Source: Parvularculaceae bacterium (GTDB taxonomy: Bacteria; Pseudomonadota; Alphaproteobacteria; Caulobacterales; Parvularculaceae). Taken from it: a stretch of DNA of 64,000 bases. Position 1 is the first letter of the stretch. The number at the start of each line of letters is the position of its first letter. Below, one piece after another: positions 21,306 to 29,380 of the stretch. The stretch lies in NCBI GenBank assembly GCA_028280115.1, contig JANQMJ010000006.1:1-64000 (forward strand). The letters run 5' to 3'. Below the pieces are notes generated by a model. The model had not been told where the DNA came from. It worked only from the letters and a program-made list of their open reading frames with translations, and did no database searches. A program made the translations under genes and the position numbers.

Positions 21306-21962
21306 ATGAAACATCTTATTTTATTATGCTCGATCGGGGCGGTGCTTTCTTCGGCCGCCGCGCAGGAAATGGTTATGCAGCGAGACATGCAAACAGAGGC
21401 CGCCGCCGCCGCACAAGAAGGCCTTTCATCTTTAAAACGCATCCTAGAAGTAGAGGGCCAGGCGGAATATCTCGGACTTGATTCGGCCAAAGATCTCGTC
21501 GGGGCCGAACTGGGAACGCCTTATCCTGTGCTTTTGCTCCGCTTAGATCATCTTCGCGCCTATGGCGGCGGCGATCCGCGCGAGGTGTTCACGCAAACCG
21601 GTCACATGTTGTATCCGGTCGAAAGGAGCGGCGCTACAAAGGCGTTAATTCGCGTCGCGCCCATAGACGGGGAAATGAAAACCGTCGAAGTCGGCTTGCC
21701 AAATGTGGCGCGGAATCTCACCAAAGCCAGCACAGCCGCCCAGGAACGATATGACGTCGCGTCAGGCGGGGTCTACTATGTCGAGGCCTTAGCCCTAAAT
21801 ATGGATTTTGTCGCCGTTGAATCCGGGGGCGATGTCTTGATGAGCCCGGTGTCCGCGGCGGTCATGCTTGATATGGAAATCGGCGACTTTCAGGACGCCG
21901 AGACCATTTTAAGACGCTTGCAAGTCTTAAGCGAAAATATCGATCCGGACGTGCCGCGGTAA
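21306..21962 (+). CDS. Secreted protein of unknown function, partner of the C39-like protease
   Basis: 218 residues with a signal peptide cleaved after Ala-Ala-Ala (about residue 19). GGAGGGG three bases before the ATG at 21306 fixes the start. The mature part has no cysteine and no motif I recognise. The 11-bp spacing from the protease lipoprotein suggests co-expression; it could be the protease's substrate, inhibitor or helper. That is inference only. Confidence 0.65.
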   Translation: MKHLILLCSIGAVLSSAAAQEMVMQRDMQTEAAAAAQEGLSSLKRILEVEGQAEYLGLDSAKDLVGAELGTPYPVLLLRLDHLRAYGGGDPREVFTQTGHMLYPVERSGATKALIRVAPIDGEMKTVEVGLPNVARNLTKASTAAQERYDVASGGVYYVEALALNMDFVAVESGGDVLMSPVSAAVMLDMEIGDFQDAETILRRLQVLSENIDPDVPR

Positions 21963-21974
21963 TCGCGGCACGAT

Positions 21975-22005
21975 GAAGCGCAAGACGCGATCCGTCTTGC
22001 GCTTC
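21975..22005 (+). terminator. Strong hairpin after the C39-like operon
   Basis: A perfect 13-bp stem (GAAGCGCAAGACG with its complement) closes a 5-base loop, starting 12 bp after the stop codon of the secreted partner. It lacks a U-run, as many alphaproteobacterial terminators do, and could act in both directions. Confidence 0.6.
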
Positions 22006-22139
22006 GATCTGACCTAAACTCTGTGGGTTTGAACAACGGTTTTCGGGAAAATATTTTGCGAAAAATATAACGCCGACGGTTGCTTGCGCTGAGCAAAAAG
22101 ATTCCTGCTCGGAGGCTCGCCCTTTCAGGCTTGGGGGCG

Positions 22140-22382
22140 CCGAGGGTAATCCCAGCCAAACGTCCTGACGCTGCCAGATGATGATATTGCCGTCGCCGCC
22201 GCCAGCGACAAAGCGCGTTTCGCCCGGCGAGCGCGTAGCGGCCGTAACGGTTTTATCATTGTGTCCGGGGGCAATGCCGCAATGACGTTTGCTGACGCAA
22301 CACGCCAAATATAGGCGCCGGCGGCGCCCGTTCCCGCAAAGCCGGCCCGCGCGCCGCCTATTGCCCAGGCTAAGGGGCCCAT
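22140..22382 (-). pseudogene. Frameshifted fragment of a WD40-repeat protein
   Basis: Two overlapping reading frames on the minus strand together spell about one and a half WD40 blades. One frame gives Gly-Ala-Tyr-Ile-Trp-Arg. The other gives Gly-His-Asn-Asp-Lys-Thr-Val, then Ser-Pro-Gly-Glu-Thr-Arg-Phe and Gly-Gly-Gly-Asp-Gly-Asn-Ile-Ile-Ile-Trp. The frames switch at a run of five G (22267-22271), so a single inserted or lost base breaks the gene. Neither frame has a plausible start with a ribosome site. It is probably the leftover end of a larger protein. Confidence 0.5.
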
Positions 22383-22427
22383 GTAAGCTTCCTAATGGTG
22401 TTAGGGAACCGCAGTAAAATATCCAAA

Positions 22428-23945
22428 ATGAATATTAAAATCAAAGCCTTGATAATTCCGGCACTGTGCTTCGCCATGGGGCTGCAGACCAACGCGCAGA
22501 CCGTGCCGACGACGGCGACAGAACCGCCATTATGCGAAAGCGGGCTCTATGAGGGCGCATCTGCGGAGTATTGCGGGGTCACCGCCGTTCCAGCGGATCA
22601 TTTCGCCGAAGCGGGGATAAGCCTTGCTCTTCCTTACAGGTGGATTGAGTCGAATAATCCCGATGCGAATCATCGCCCGCCGGTCATGTGGTTTAATGGC
22701 GGTCCGGGCCTTAGCAATCTCGAACGCGCGCCGCTTGGCGAATTCTTGAAGGACTTTAACATACTCTTTGTCGGCTATCGGGGCGTTGACACAGAGCCCG
22801 ACCTTTCATGCCCGGAAATCGGCAGCGCCATAACGAGCGCAAGACGCGTGCTCGGCGACGGCGTTGAGGCGACAAGAAAAGCTATCGGACAATGCCTGGA
22901 TCAGCTTGAAAACGAGGGCCATGATCCGCTTTGGTTTACCGTCGCCCAGACGATCCACGATGCGCGCCATGCGCAACAGCTTCTCGGCATCGATCGCGTT
23001 CACATCGTTGCAGGCAGTTTCGGAACGCGCCTTGGCCTCTTGTATCAGGAGATGTTTCCTGAAAACGTCGCGCGGTCTGTCTTCATCGGCGCCAACCCTC
23101 CTGGCCGAACCATCTGGACGCCGCAGTCTATCGATGCTGTCCTTTCCCGGATCGCGGCTTCATGTGCAGATCCAACAGCCTGTCGCGCATCGCCGCGAGA
23201 AACGCTGGCGGCGCTTAGATATCGCAGCGCAGACGACTTGCGCTTTCTTGGCTTCAAATTTGACGGTGAAAGGGCGCGCATCGCCTCGTTTCTTCTTGCT
23301 TATGATGCGGACAACCTTGCGCTCATTGTCGATGCGTTCATGGATGCGCAGCGCGGCGATAGGGCCGGTCTTTGGCTTTTGTCCCTCGCGCACGACCCGG
23401 CCGTAAAAGCGTCCGGCATCTCCTGGGGCCATTTCGTGCTGTTGGGCGCCACGGCTGATTATGAGCCGGATAGAGATTATGCGACCGAACTCTCGCCTTC
23501 GCCGGCAGCGCCGTTTGGTTCGCCTCTGGCGCAGCTTTTCTGGAGCGCCATGCCCGGCGCGGACATTCCTCAAATCGAACGGGACTACAGACGTCTGAGC
23601 GAACGCCCCCACCAGACGCTCCTGATATCCGGCGATCTCGATCTTTCAGCGCCGTTTGAGCAAATCGAGAATGAAATCATGCCCTATCGCCCCAACGCCG
23701 CGCATTGGATCACGCCGAATGCGGGTCACTATAACCTCTATGGGCGCGACCTGATGGAGGCGTCTGCAACGTTTCTGCTTCATGGCGCGGCTTCGCCGCC
23801 GGCGGGTCAAGAAAGCCTGCGCCTGAAACCCTCTTTAGGTCTGTCCGATATGGCTAAAATCGGGGGCGTGGCCGTATTGACCGGGTTGTTCCTGATTTTC
23901 GTTTTCTTGCAGCGTATACTGACCAATAGCCGAAATCGCAAATGA
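22428..23945 (+). CDS. Secreted or membrane-tethered alpha/beta hydrolase (S33 aminopeptidase-like)
   Basis: 505 residues. A signal sequence (about 1-23) is followed by an alpha/beta hydrolase. The Phe-Asn-Gly-Gly-Pro-Gly oxyanion motif is near residue 86. The nucleophile elbow Gly-Ser-Phe-Gly-Thr-Arg is near 190, an Asp in Ser-Gly-Asp-Leu-Asp-Leu is near 403, and the catalytic His in Asn-Ala-Gly-His-Tyr is near 430. This matches tripeptidyl or prolyl aminopeptidase-like enzymes. Unusually, it ends with a membrane helix and an Arg/Lys-rich tail, so it is probably tethered. An in-frame ATG at 22395 is an alternative start; neither has a good ribosome site. Its stop overlaps the TetR start. Confidence 0.78.
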   Translation: MNIKIKALIIPALCFAMGLQTNAQTVPTTATEPPLCESGLYEGASAEYCGVTAVPADHFAEAGISLALPYRWIESNNPDANHRPPVMWFNGGPGLSNLERAPLGEFLKDFNILFVGYRGVDTEPDLSCPEIGSAITSARRVLGDGVEATRKAIGQCLDQLENEGHDPLWFTVAQTIHDARHAQQLLGIDRVHIVAGSFGTRLGLLYQEMFPENVARSVFIGANPPGRTIWTPQSIDAVLSRIAASCADPTACRASPRETLAALRYRSADDLRFLGFKFDGERARIASFLLAYDADNLALIVDAFMDAQRGDRAGLWLLSLAHDPAVKASGISWGHFVLLGATADYEPDRDYATELSPSPAAPFGSPLAQLFWSAMPGADIPQIERDYRRLSERPHQTLLISGDLDLSAPFEQIENEIMPYRPNAAHWITPNAGHYNLYGRDLMEASATFLLHGAASPPAGQESLRLKPSLGLSDMAKIGGVAVLTGLFLIFVFLQRILTNSRNRK

Positions 23946-24553
23946 CCGCGGCCTCTCACAAAAAGACTGCAACGCGCGACGCGCTTCTCCACATGGCTGC
24001 GGCGATGATCAGGAAAGACGGCTTTGCCCGTTTCACGTTGCGCGGGCTGGCGCGCGAAAAAGGCTGGAGCGCGCCGAGCATTTATGAATATTTCGGTTCG
24101 GTTGATGAAATCATCGCCGCGCTAAGGGGGCGTACGGAGGAAGAGTTTTACACCGCCCTGTCGGCAGGCGCGGGCGCCGCCGATAACCCATTGGAATGCG
24201 TCAGGGGGCTGATCGCCGCCTATATCCGGTTTTTCGACGGACGGCGCGACCGATTTGAAATCATGTTCGAGGCGTCGAAAACGCTTCGCCCTTCCGTTGA
24301 CGCGCCGCTGTCTGAGCGATCGTCTTACGCGTTGCTCGTTAATGCGATGCGCCAATTGTGCGCCGAAAAAGCGTGCAACGAGCGCCTCGCAGAAGATTGG
24401 GCGTTCGCAGCGTGGTCATACGTTCATGGCGTCTGCGCGCTCAGAGCCGGCTATTTGAGCCCCCTTGCGCAAGATATTGCGCCGCTGGCGGCGCGCGGGG
24501 TTGAGATCCTTATCGCCGGCATTGAAGCGCAAAACGGCGCAAGGCCCGCATAG
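23942..24553 (+). CDS. TetR/AcrR family transcriptional regulator
   Basis: 203 residues. The N-terminal helix-turn-helix (about 12-58) has the family pattern Phe-Thr-Leu-Arg-Gly-Leu-Ala-Arg-Glu-Lys-Gly and the recognition helix Ser-Ala-Pro-Ser-Ile-Tyr-Glu-Tyr-Phe. The C-terminal ligand-binding part is variable, as usual. The start overlaps the hydrolase stop (ATGA), so the two are co-translated, and the regulator probably controls this unit. A hairpin follows the stop. Confidence 0.88.
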   Translation: MTAASHKKTATRDALLHMAAAMIRKDGFARFTLRGLAREKGWSAPSIYEYFGSVDEIIAALRGRTEEEFYTALSAGAGAADNPLECVRGLIAAYIRFFDGRRDRFEIMFEASKTLRPSVDAPLSERSSYALLVNAMRQLCAEKACNERLAEDWAFAAWSYVHGVCALRAGYLSPLAQDIAPLAARGVEILIAGIEAQNGARPA

Positions 24554-24562
24554 TCAATTCCC

Positions 24563-24587
24563 GCGGCGGCGACCAATGCGCCGCCGC
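24563..24587. terminator. Bidirectional GC hairpin between tetR-type gene and small ORF
   Basis: A perfect 9-bp stem, GCGGCGGCG and its complement, around a 7-base loop. It lies between two convergent stop codons (24553 and 24594) and would serve both genes. Its position supports the 29-residue ORF as a real transcription unit. Confidence 0.6.
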
Positions 24588-24593
24588 AGGGGC

Positions 24594-24683
24594 CTAGACC
24601 GCGTTTCCGACGGTCTGGCCGATGAGACCGAGCACGAAGACCAAGGCGACGAGGTTCAATGTAAATACGACTGAATTCGACAT
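24594..24683 (-). CDS. 29-residue single-span membrane peptide
   Basis: Starts with Met-Ser-Asn-Ser, then runs as one hydrophobic helix (about residues 5-24, rich in Val, Leu and Phe) and ends Gly-Asn-Ala-Val. AGGAGAG lies six bases before the ATG at 24683, a strong ribosome site. It is divergent from the CGNR regulator gene with a shared palindromic operator region, and is followed by a GC hairpin. I recognise no family; a small stress or regulatory membrane peptide is a reasonable guess. Confidence 0.55.
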   Translation of the reverse strand: MSNSVVFTLNLVALVFVLGLIGQTVGNAV

Positions 24684-24750
24684 GGGATCTCTCCTGTTGT
24701 TGTCGCCGGCGGAGCGGGCTGGCGTCGCCGACGGCGGCGAGGTTGCGCCT

Positions 24751-24810
24751 GTAACTGTCAAAATAATCTTTGACGGTTACGATTTATGCCCTATATTGTA
24801 ACCGTTCAAA
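24751..24810. promoter_or_regulatory. Palindromic operator region for the CGNR regulator and small ORF
   Basis: GTAACTGTCAAA (24751-24762) and TTTGACGGTTAC (24769-24780) form a 12-bp inverted repeat with one mismatch and a 6-base spacer. A third related half-site, GTAACCGTTCAAA, lies at 24798-24810. The cluster is between the divergent starts at 24683 and 24831. It is the obvious site for autoregulation by the CGNR protein, though binding is inferred. Confidence 0.55.
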
Positions 24811-24830
24811 TCATTTTTGCTGGTGTTAGA

Positions 24831-25460
24831 ATGAGATTTTCTCCCTATCCCTGGACGGCCAAGGACATGATCGGCGGCAACGCCGCGCTCGATTTCGTCA
24901 ATACCGCCTCGGCCTGGTCGTCAGGCGATCCGGTCTGTCGGCTCGGGGGGCCCGGCGCCTTCGCCGACTGGGCTGCGCTCGCCGGACTTGCGGACGAGCC
25001 CGAGGCCGGTCGCATCAAGGCGGCGATCGTGCGCGATCCCGACGCGGCCCAGCGCCTGTTCGCAAAAGCGGTCAAATTCCGCAGCGCCCTTTACCGGCTA
25101 TTCAACGCCGTCGCCGTGGGCGGCGATATTGACGTCGAAGACCTTTCCGCGCTGACCGAATGGACCCGGCGGGCGGCGCGTTATTCCGAACTCGGCCGCG
25201 ACGGCAAGGGCTTTCGCCGGTTCTGGACCGAGGAAGCGCCGCTGATCGAAATCCAGCTCTTCGCCATCGCCGAGGCTGCGGAAAACCTGTTGGAACATGG
25301 CCCGCTTAACCGCCTGCACGCTTGTGGCGGCGATAACTGCGAATGGCTGTTTGTCGATCATTCAAAGAACGGCCGCCGGCGCTGGTGCTCCATGGCGACC
25401 TGCGGCAACGACGCCAAGGTCAGGAAATACAGAAAGCGCCAGAAGAAGAAGGCGGCCTAG
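24831..25460 (+). CDS. CGNR zinc-finger regulator with ABATE domain
   Basis: 209 residues. The N-terminal part (Asn-Ala-Ala-Leu-Asp-Phe-Val-Asn-Thr motif) is the ABATE stress-related domain. The C-terminal part is a CGNR-type zinc finger, with the Cys pair of Cys-Gly-Gly-Asp-Asn-Cys near residue 165 and the second pair ending in Cys-Gly-Asn-Asp near 193. The tail is Lys/Arg-rich. Such proteins are treated as DNA-binding regulators. I prefer the ATG at 24831 to 24786, because the earlier start would place the operator inside the gene. It overlaps the convergent TIR/FGE gene by four bases (CTAG). Confidence 0.8.
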   Translation: MRFSPYPWTAKDMIGGNAALDFVNTASAWSSGDPVCRLGGPGAFADWAALAGLADEPEAGRIKAAIVRDPDAAQRLFAKAVKFRSALYRLFNAVAVGGDIDVEDLSALTEWTRRAARYSELGRDGKGFRRFWTEEAPLIEIQLFAIAEAAENLLEHGPLNRLHACGGDNCEWLFVDHSKNGRRRWCSMATCGNDAKVRKYRKRQKKKAA

Positions 25461-27208
25461 TTCAGCTCTTTAACGACCCGAAAGCCGTTGTCGAATTCGC
25501 GCGCGCTGAGCGTCTTGCCGATGCGGTGCGCCGAGCGCAGACGCCAGCCGCCGGTATTCCACGCCCCGCCCCTAAGCGTTCGCTTGGCGCAGTCGCCGGT
25601 CGCGCGGGCGGCGCCATTCGCTGACACGTCGGCGAGCGCGCCGGCCCAGCAGTCGGCGGTCCATTCCCAGACATTGCCGTGCATGTCGTAAAGACCGAGC
25701 GCGTTCGGCGCAAAGCTGCCGGTAGGCGTCGTCATGGCGCGGGTTTCCGCCGGCTCGCCGATATAGGGATATCGCGCATCGTAATTGGCGTTTTGCGGCG
25801 TCAGAACGCCATCCAACGCGAAGGGTCCGGCGCTGCCGGCGCGGGCGGCGTATTCCCATTCCGCTTCGCTCGGCAGGCGATAGGTCGCGCCGGTCTTTTG
25901 CGACAGCCAGCGCACATAGGCCTGGGCGTCGTCAAAGGAAACGTTGACCACGGGCCGCGCCTCGCGACCCCAGTCATGATCATAAGGCCTGTATGCGTTG
26001 CAACCGCCGTCGGCGACGCAAGCGTCCCATTCGGCGAAGATGACTTCGCGCGCGCCGATGGCGAAGGGGCGTGCGATCGCGATATCCTGCTGCGGGCCCT
26101 CGCTTGCCTGATGCATCGGTTCGCTCGCCGGCGAGCCCATGCGGAAAGTCCCGGCGGGAATGCGCGCCATTTGCGGACAGGACTCGCAGTCGCGGAAATA
26201 GCTGGCGTCGTTCGCTGCCGGTTCGGCGGCCGCCCCAGCGACCGGTTGATCCACAGCCCCAAGATCAGTGACGCCGGGATCGGAAGCGTCCGCATCGGAG
26301 GCGGCGGACTCAGGGTCGGCGGAATCGGGCGCAGCCTCTTGCGCCGCAGGCTGTGCGGCGAGCGCCGGATCGCTTTCCGGCGAGGCCGGCTCGTCCGTCG
26401 AAACTTCCTCCGTACCTGGAACAGTTTCCAAGTCGGGCGCCGATGGGGCGACTTCGCCTGCCGCTGTTTCGAGCGTTGCGGGAACGGCTTCTTGCGACGC
26501 GCCCTGGGCGGGCTCGCGCAGGACCGTCAGTTCGAAATCAGGCTGTTCGGCCGCTTGGGTCGCCGGCGCGCTTTGCGTTTCGTCGGCGGCGGACGGTTCC
26601 GCCGTCTCATCGATGGGCTGAACAAAGGCGATCCGGCCCGGTGTCGGGGCCGCATCCCGAGGCGAGGTCGAAAGCAGCACTGCGGCCCCGGCCGCCACCG
26701 CAAGCGCGGCGCCGGCGCTGAACGCCACGGCGACCGGATGAAATCGCCAGCGTTTTTTGGTTTGCGGCAAGGCTTCATCAGCGGGCGCGACTCCCGGATC
26801 TTGCAGCGCCGTTTCTGCCGCCGGCGCGAGCGCCTGGTCCGGAAGTTGTGTGAGCAGCGCAAGCTCTTCAAGCACGAAGCGCCAGCGCGGATCGTCGTCG
26901 TCGCCGCGCCAGCCGGAAAGATCCACCGGCGGCAGGACGTCAAACCCTTCCGGCGGGGCCGCGCCGTCGACCGCGACGGGGATCAACGCGCCGCGCAACA
27001 ACGCGTCGCTCGCCTGGTCGTGCAGGCGAGCCAGGCGCAAGGCGGCTTCGGACCAGATGATGATGGCCGCGTCGTCGTTGAGGGCAAGGTCGCGGTCGCG
27101 CCGCTGGGGCGCATGACGCGCAATGTGGCCTTGGCGAGCGAGAGCGTCGGCGATTTTAAGACCAAGCGCTTCGTCCCGCGGCGCATAGAGGACAGTGACA
27201 GCAGGCAT
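25457..27208 (-). CDS. TIR-like domain, transmembrane linker and formylglycine-enzyme-like domain fusion
   Basis: 583 residues. Residues about 1-115 read as a TIR-like fold (Val-Thr-Val-Leu-Tyr-Ala-Pro-Arg-Asp-Glu at the start, then Ala-Ile-Ile-Ile-Trp-Ser-Glu-Ala and Leu-Ile-Pro-Val-Ala-Val-Asp-Gly). One membrane helix lies at about 158-180. A Pro/Ala/Glu/Ser-rich linker (about 185-335) leads to an FGE-sulfatase/SUMF1 domain (about 340-583) with Ile-Pro-Ala-Gly-Thr-Phe-Arg-Met-Gly-Ser, Leu-Pro-Ser-Glu-Ala-Glu-Trp-Glu-Tyr-Ala, Gly-Asn-Val-Trp-Glu-Trp and Leu-Arg-Gly-Gly-Ala-Trp. FGE-like domains in such fusions usually act as C-type-lectin-fold binding modules. The start at 27208 is preceded by GGGAGA. 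The upstream SLOG-like gene is on the same strand, 150 bp away. Confidence 0.75.
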   Translation of the reverse strand: MPAVTVLYAPRDEALGLKIADALARQGHIARHAPQRRDRDLALNDDAAIIIWSEAALRLARLHDQASDALLRGALIPVAVDGAAPPEGFDVLPPVDLSGWRGDDDDPRWRFVLEELALLTQLPDQALAPAAETALQDPGVAPADEALPQTKKRWRFHPVAVAFSAGAALAVAAGAAVLLSTSPRDAAPTPGRIAFVQPIDETAEPSAADETQSAPATQAAEQPDFELTVLREPAQGASQEAVPATLETAAGEVAPSAPDLETVPGTEEVSTDEPASPESDPALAAQPAAQEAAPDSADPESAASDADASDPGVTDLGAVDQPVAGAAAEPAANDASYFRDCESCPQMARIPAGTFRMGSPASEPMHQASEGPQQDIAIARPFAIGAREVIFAEWDACVADGGCNAYRPYDHDWGREARPVVNVSFDDAQAYVRWLSQKTGATYRLPSEAEWEYAARAGSAGPFALDGVLTPQNANYDARYPYIGEPAETRAMTTPTGSFAPNALGLYDMHGNVWEWTADCWAGALADVSANGAARATGDCAKRTLRGGAWNTGGWRLRSAHRIGKTLSAREFDNGFRVVKELN

Positions 27209-27358
27209 CGTCTCCCGATCCGATCGGCTGTTTTTCAGTCTCCCGCTCAGAAACTCAGCACTGGCGCAATTCGCGGACATTCCGCAAGGCGCAAATCTCC
27301 CCAGGGCGTTTAATGTTTGGCAAGAAACCCCCAGGCCGGGGGCGTCTTGTGGAAAACT

Positions 27359-29239
27359 CTATCCGGGCAGGTTTAGCGGCTTGGAAATATATAACTGCCG
27401 CCAGTCCATATTCTCCATCAGCATGGCGCGCGCGGCTTCGGCGACGCGCCGGCGCAGGGTTTCCAGCCGCGGCTCATCGGCGGCGGCGAGACGTTCGAAT
27501 TTTTGCGCAATCGCGCCGAGCTGCGCGGCGGTGGCGTGGGAACGCTCCGCCGTCGAGCCGAATTCGCCCTGAACCCTTATGCCGAAAAACCCCGCGCCGA
27601 GCGCCGGAAAAAATGCGGTCATCAGGGTCACCAGGCCCTTGATCTCTTCCTTGGCGGTCTTGGCCCAGTATTGAAGCCCCGCCTTGCCGTCGCCGCTGGC
27701 GAACGCAAGGCCGAGATAGACAAGACAAGCCAGCAGGGTCGCGCCGAAGGCGTATTCGCCGAGCCGGTGAAGCCGGTGTTCCATGGCGTGAAGGGTCTTC
27801 GCCTTGCGCTCGTGATAGACGATCTGCGGGCGGACTTCCTCTTCAAGAATGGTTTTGGCGATAACGGCGATAGAGCCCGGCGCAAACGCCGCCGACGTCA
27901 TCCCCGCCTCGCGCTGAACCGCGTTGAAATACCACTCGACCCAGCCGGCCGGCTCGGCGTCCTGCCCGGCATAGACATCCTCGCCCCGCGCGTCGCGGCC
28001 GAGCGTCAGATAGGAAAGCCGGTACTGCCGCAATTCCTCCGCAAGCTGACGATAGTCGATCCATTTTTTGTGCCAGCGGCCGCGCCAGCCCAGCCCTGTC
28101 ACGGTCATGATCAAGGCGATGATCGTGACTTCCAGGCCGATCCAGATCGTCTTGTTGCCGAACCCGTAGCCGGATGCGACCAGATCGAACAACGCCAGGA
28201 ACACCGCGACCGCCGCGAACAAATAGTTGAAGAAATACGATGAGCGATAAAGATTGCCGTAATGCACCGCGAGATGATCGGCCCAGGCGAAACGCGGTAT
28301 GATAAGCTCGTTAAAGACGCGCTGGTCGTAATCGGACGCCTTTAGTTTTTGCGCCAGGGTCGATTTTCGGGCCGCCTCAATCTCCTCGGCCGGCGATGGA
28401 CAGGTCAGCCCGACGGCGAACGGCCACCGACCGGCGAACGCCTTTTCCCAGAACTGAAAAAACGAGCCGTAATTGAAGCGATGGGCGCGTTCGCGCGCAT
28501 AGGCGCGATAAGCCGAGCGCGCATGGGTGGATTTTTCCGAGTAGGCGCTTTCGATTTCCCCCGCCGCCGGGGGCGCGATAATGGCGTCGACCGTCTCGTA
28601 TATGAAGGTGTCGCTGAACGCCGTCTCGCCGGCGCGCCGGGTCAGCACCGTCATCGGCTTGTCGGAAAGCGCGTTGATCCACACCACCGGCTTGCCGGCG
28701 GCGAGGGCTTCTTCTTTGATCATCGCCGTACCGCCGACGCCGCGCGCTTCCTCGCCGTCCCAGACCGCAATGATGAAATCGGACTGATCGACGGTGACGA
28801 CGCCCGCCTGAAGATAGGCGCGGTCTTTGTCGGCGAGATCGCGGTGCTTTCCGTCAAGTTCGGCCGCCGCGTGGGCGCGCGCGAGGATCGCATCGAATTC
28901 TTCGCGATCTTCCGGCGCGAAATCGCCGCCATAGACCTGTGCGGAAAACGGCAGCGGCGCCAGAAGCAACCAGCCATCGTCCAGCGCCTTTTCGGCGGCG
29001 AACGTATCGGCGCCGTCGGCAAGGCAGCTGACGAAATAGCGAACCGGCGGGCCATCCGCGTAATCGACGGCGTATTTTTCATGGGCCCGGCGCAAGCCTT
29101 CCGAAACCGCGGCAAGCGCAGTCTCGACCTGCGCCTCGATGCGCTCGCGCTGGCCCGCAAGGCGGGATTTACGGTGGCCGGTGACGCCGACCCGGAACGC
29201 CATCACCGGCTTGGGCGGCTGCAATGTGTCGTCGGTCAT
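27359..29239 (-). CDS. SLOG-like Rossmannoid domain fused to four membrane helices (SLATT-like)
   Basis: 626 residues. The N-terminal part begins Phe-Arg-Val-Gly-Val-Thr-Gly-His-Arg and includes Leu-Ala-Asp-Gly-Ala-Asp-Thr-Phe-Ala near residue 73 and Trp-Leu-Leu-Leu-Ala-Pro-Leu-Pro-Phe near 90. This is the pattern of SLOG-type nucleotide or ligand-binding domains. The C-terminal half has two membrane hairpins, helices at about 336-360, 366-386, 497-517 and 533-556, separated by a cytoplasmic loop; this resembles SLATT-type pore-forming partners. The family assignment is from pattern reading, not a profile search. It is divergent from comM and followed by the TIR/FGE gene. Confidence 0.65.
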   Translation of the reverse strand: MTDDTLQPPKPVMAFRVGVTGHRKSRLAGQRERIEAQVETALAAVSEGLRRAHEKYAVDYADGPPVRYFVSCLADGADTFAAEKALDDGWLLLAPLPFSAQVYGGDFAPEDREEFDAILARAHAAAELDGKHRDLADKDRAYLQAGVVTVDQSDFIIAVWDGEEARGVGGTAMIKEEALAAGKPVVWINALSDKPMTVLTRRAGETAFSDTFIYETVDAIIAPPAAGEIESAYSEKSTHARSAYRAYARERAHRFNYGSFFQFWEKAFAGRWPFAVGLTCPSPAEEIEAARKSTLAQKLKASDYDQRVFNELIIPRFAWADHLAVHYGNLYRSSYFFNYLFAAVAVFLALFDLVASGYGFGNKTIWIGLEVTIIALIMTVTGLGWRGRWHKKWIDYRQLAEELRQYRLSYLTLGRDARGEDVYAGQDAEPAGWVEWYFNAVQREAGMTSAAFAPGSIAVIAKTILEEEVRPQIVYHERKAKTLHAMEHRLHRLGEYAFGATLLACLVYLGLAFASGDGKAGLQYWAKTAKEEIKGLVTLMTAFFPALGAGFFGIRVQGEFGSTAERSHATAAQLGAIAQKFERLAAADEPRLETLRRRVAEAARAMLMENMDWRQLYISKPLNLPG

Positions 29240-29380
29240 GAGGGCGGATCAGGGTTTTGGCGGCGGCGCTTCATCAAACCATCGCCGCCATTCGTCAAGG
29301 CGACGCAATGGGGCGCGTAAAATGTTCTTGAAATGTTCTGTCTTTCAAGGCATGATCGCGCCGCAGCCAGGGGGAGCGCC

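Noticed and set aside
25679..27313. Plus-strand ORF of 544 codons opposite the TIR/FGE gene
   Set aside because: It is Arg/Gly-rich with no domain pattern, while the minus strand shows clear FGE motifs.
27348..27356. TGTGGAAAA, a relaxed DnaA-box match before the TIR/FGE gene
   Set aside because: It is a single loose match with no cluster, expected by chance in 64 kb.
25457..29239. Diversity-generating retroelement linked to the FGE-like domain
   Set aside because: FGE/C-lectin domains can be retroelement targets, but no reverse transcriptase or template repeat is visible in the window.
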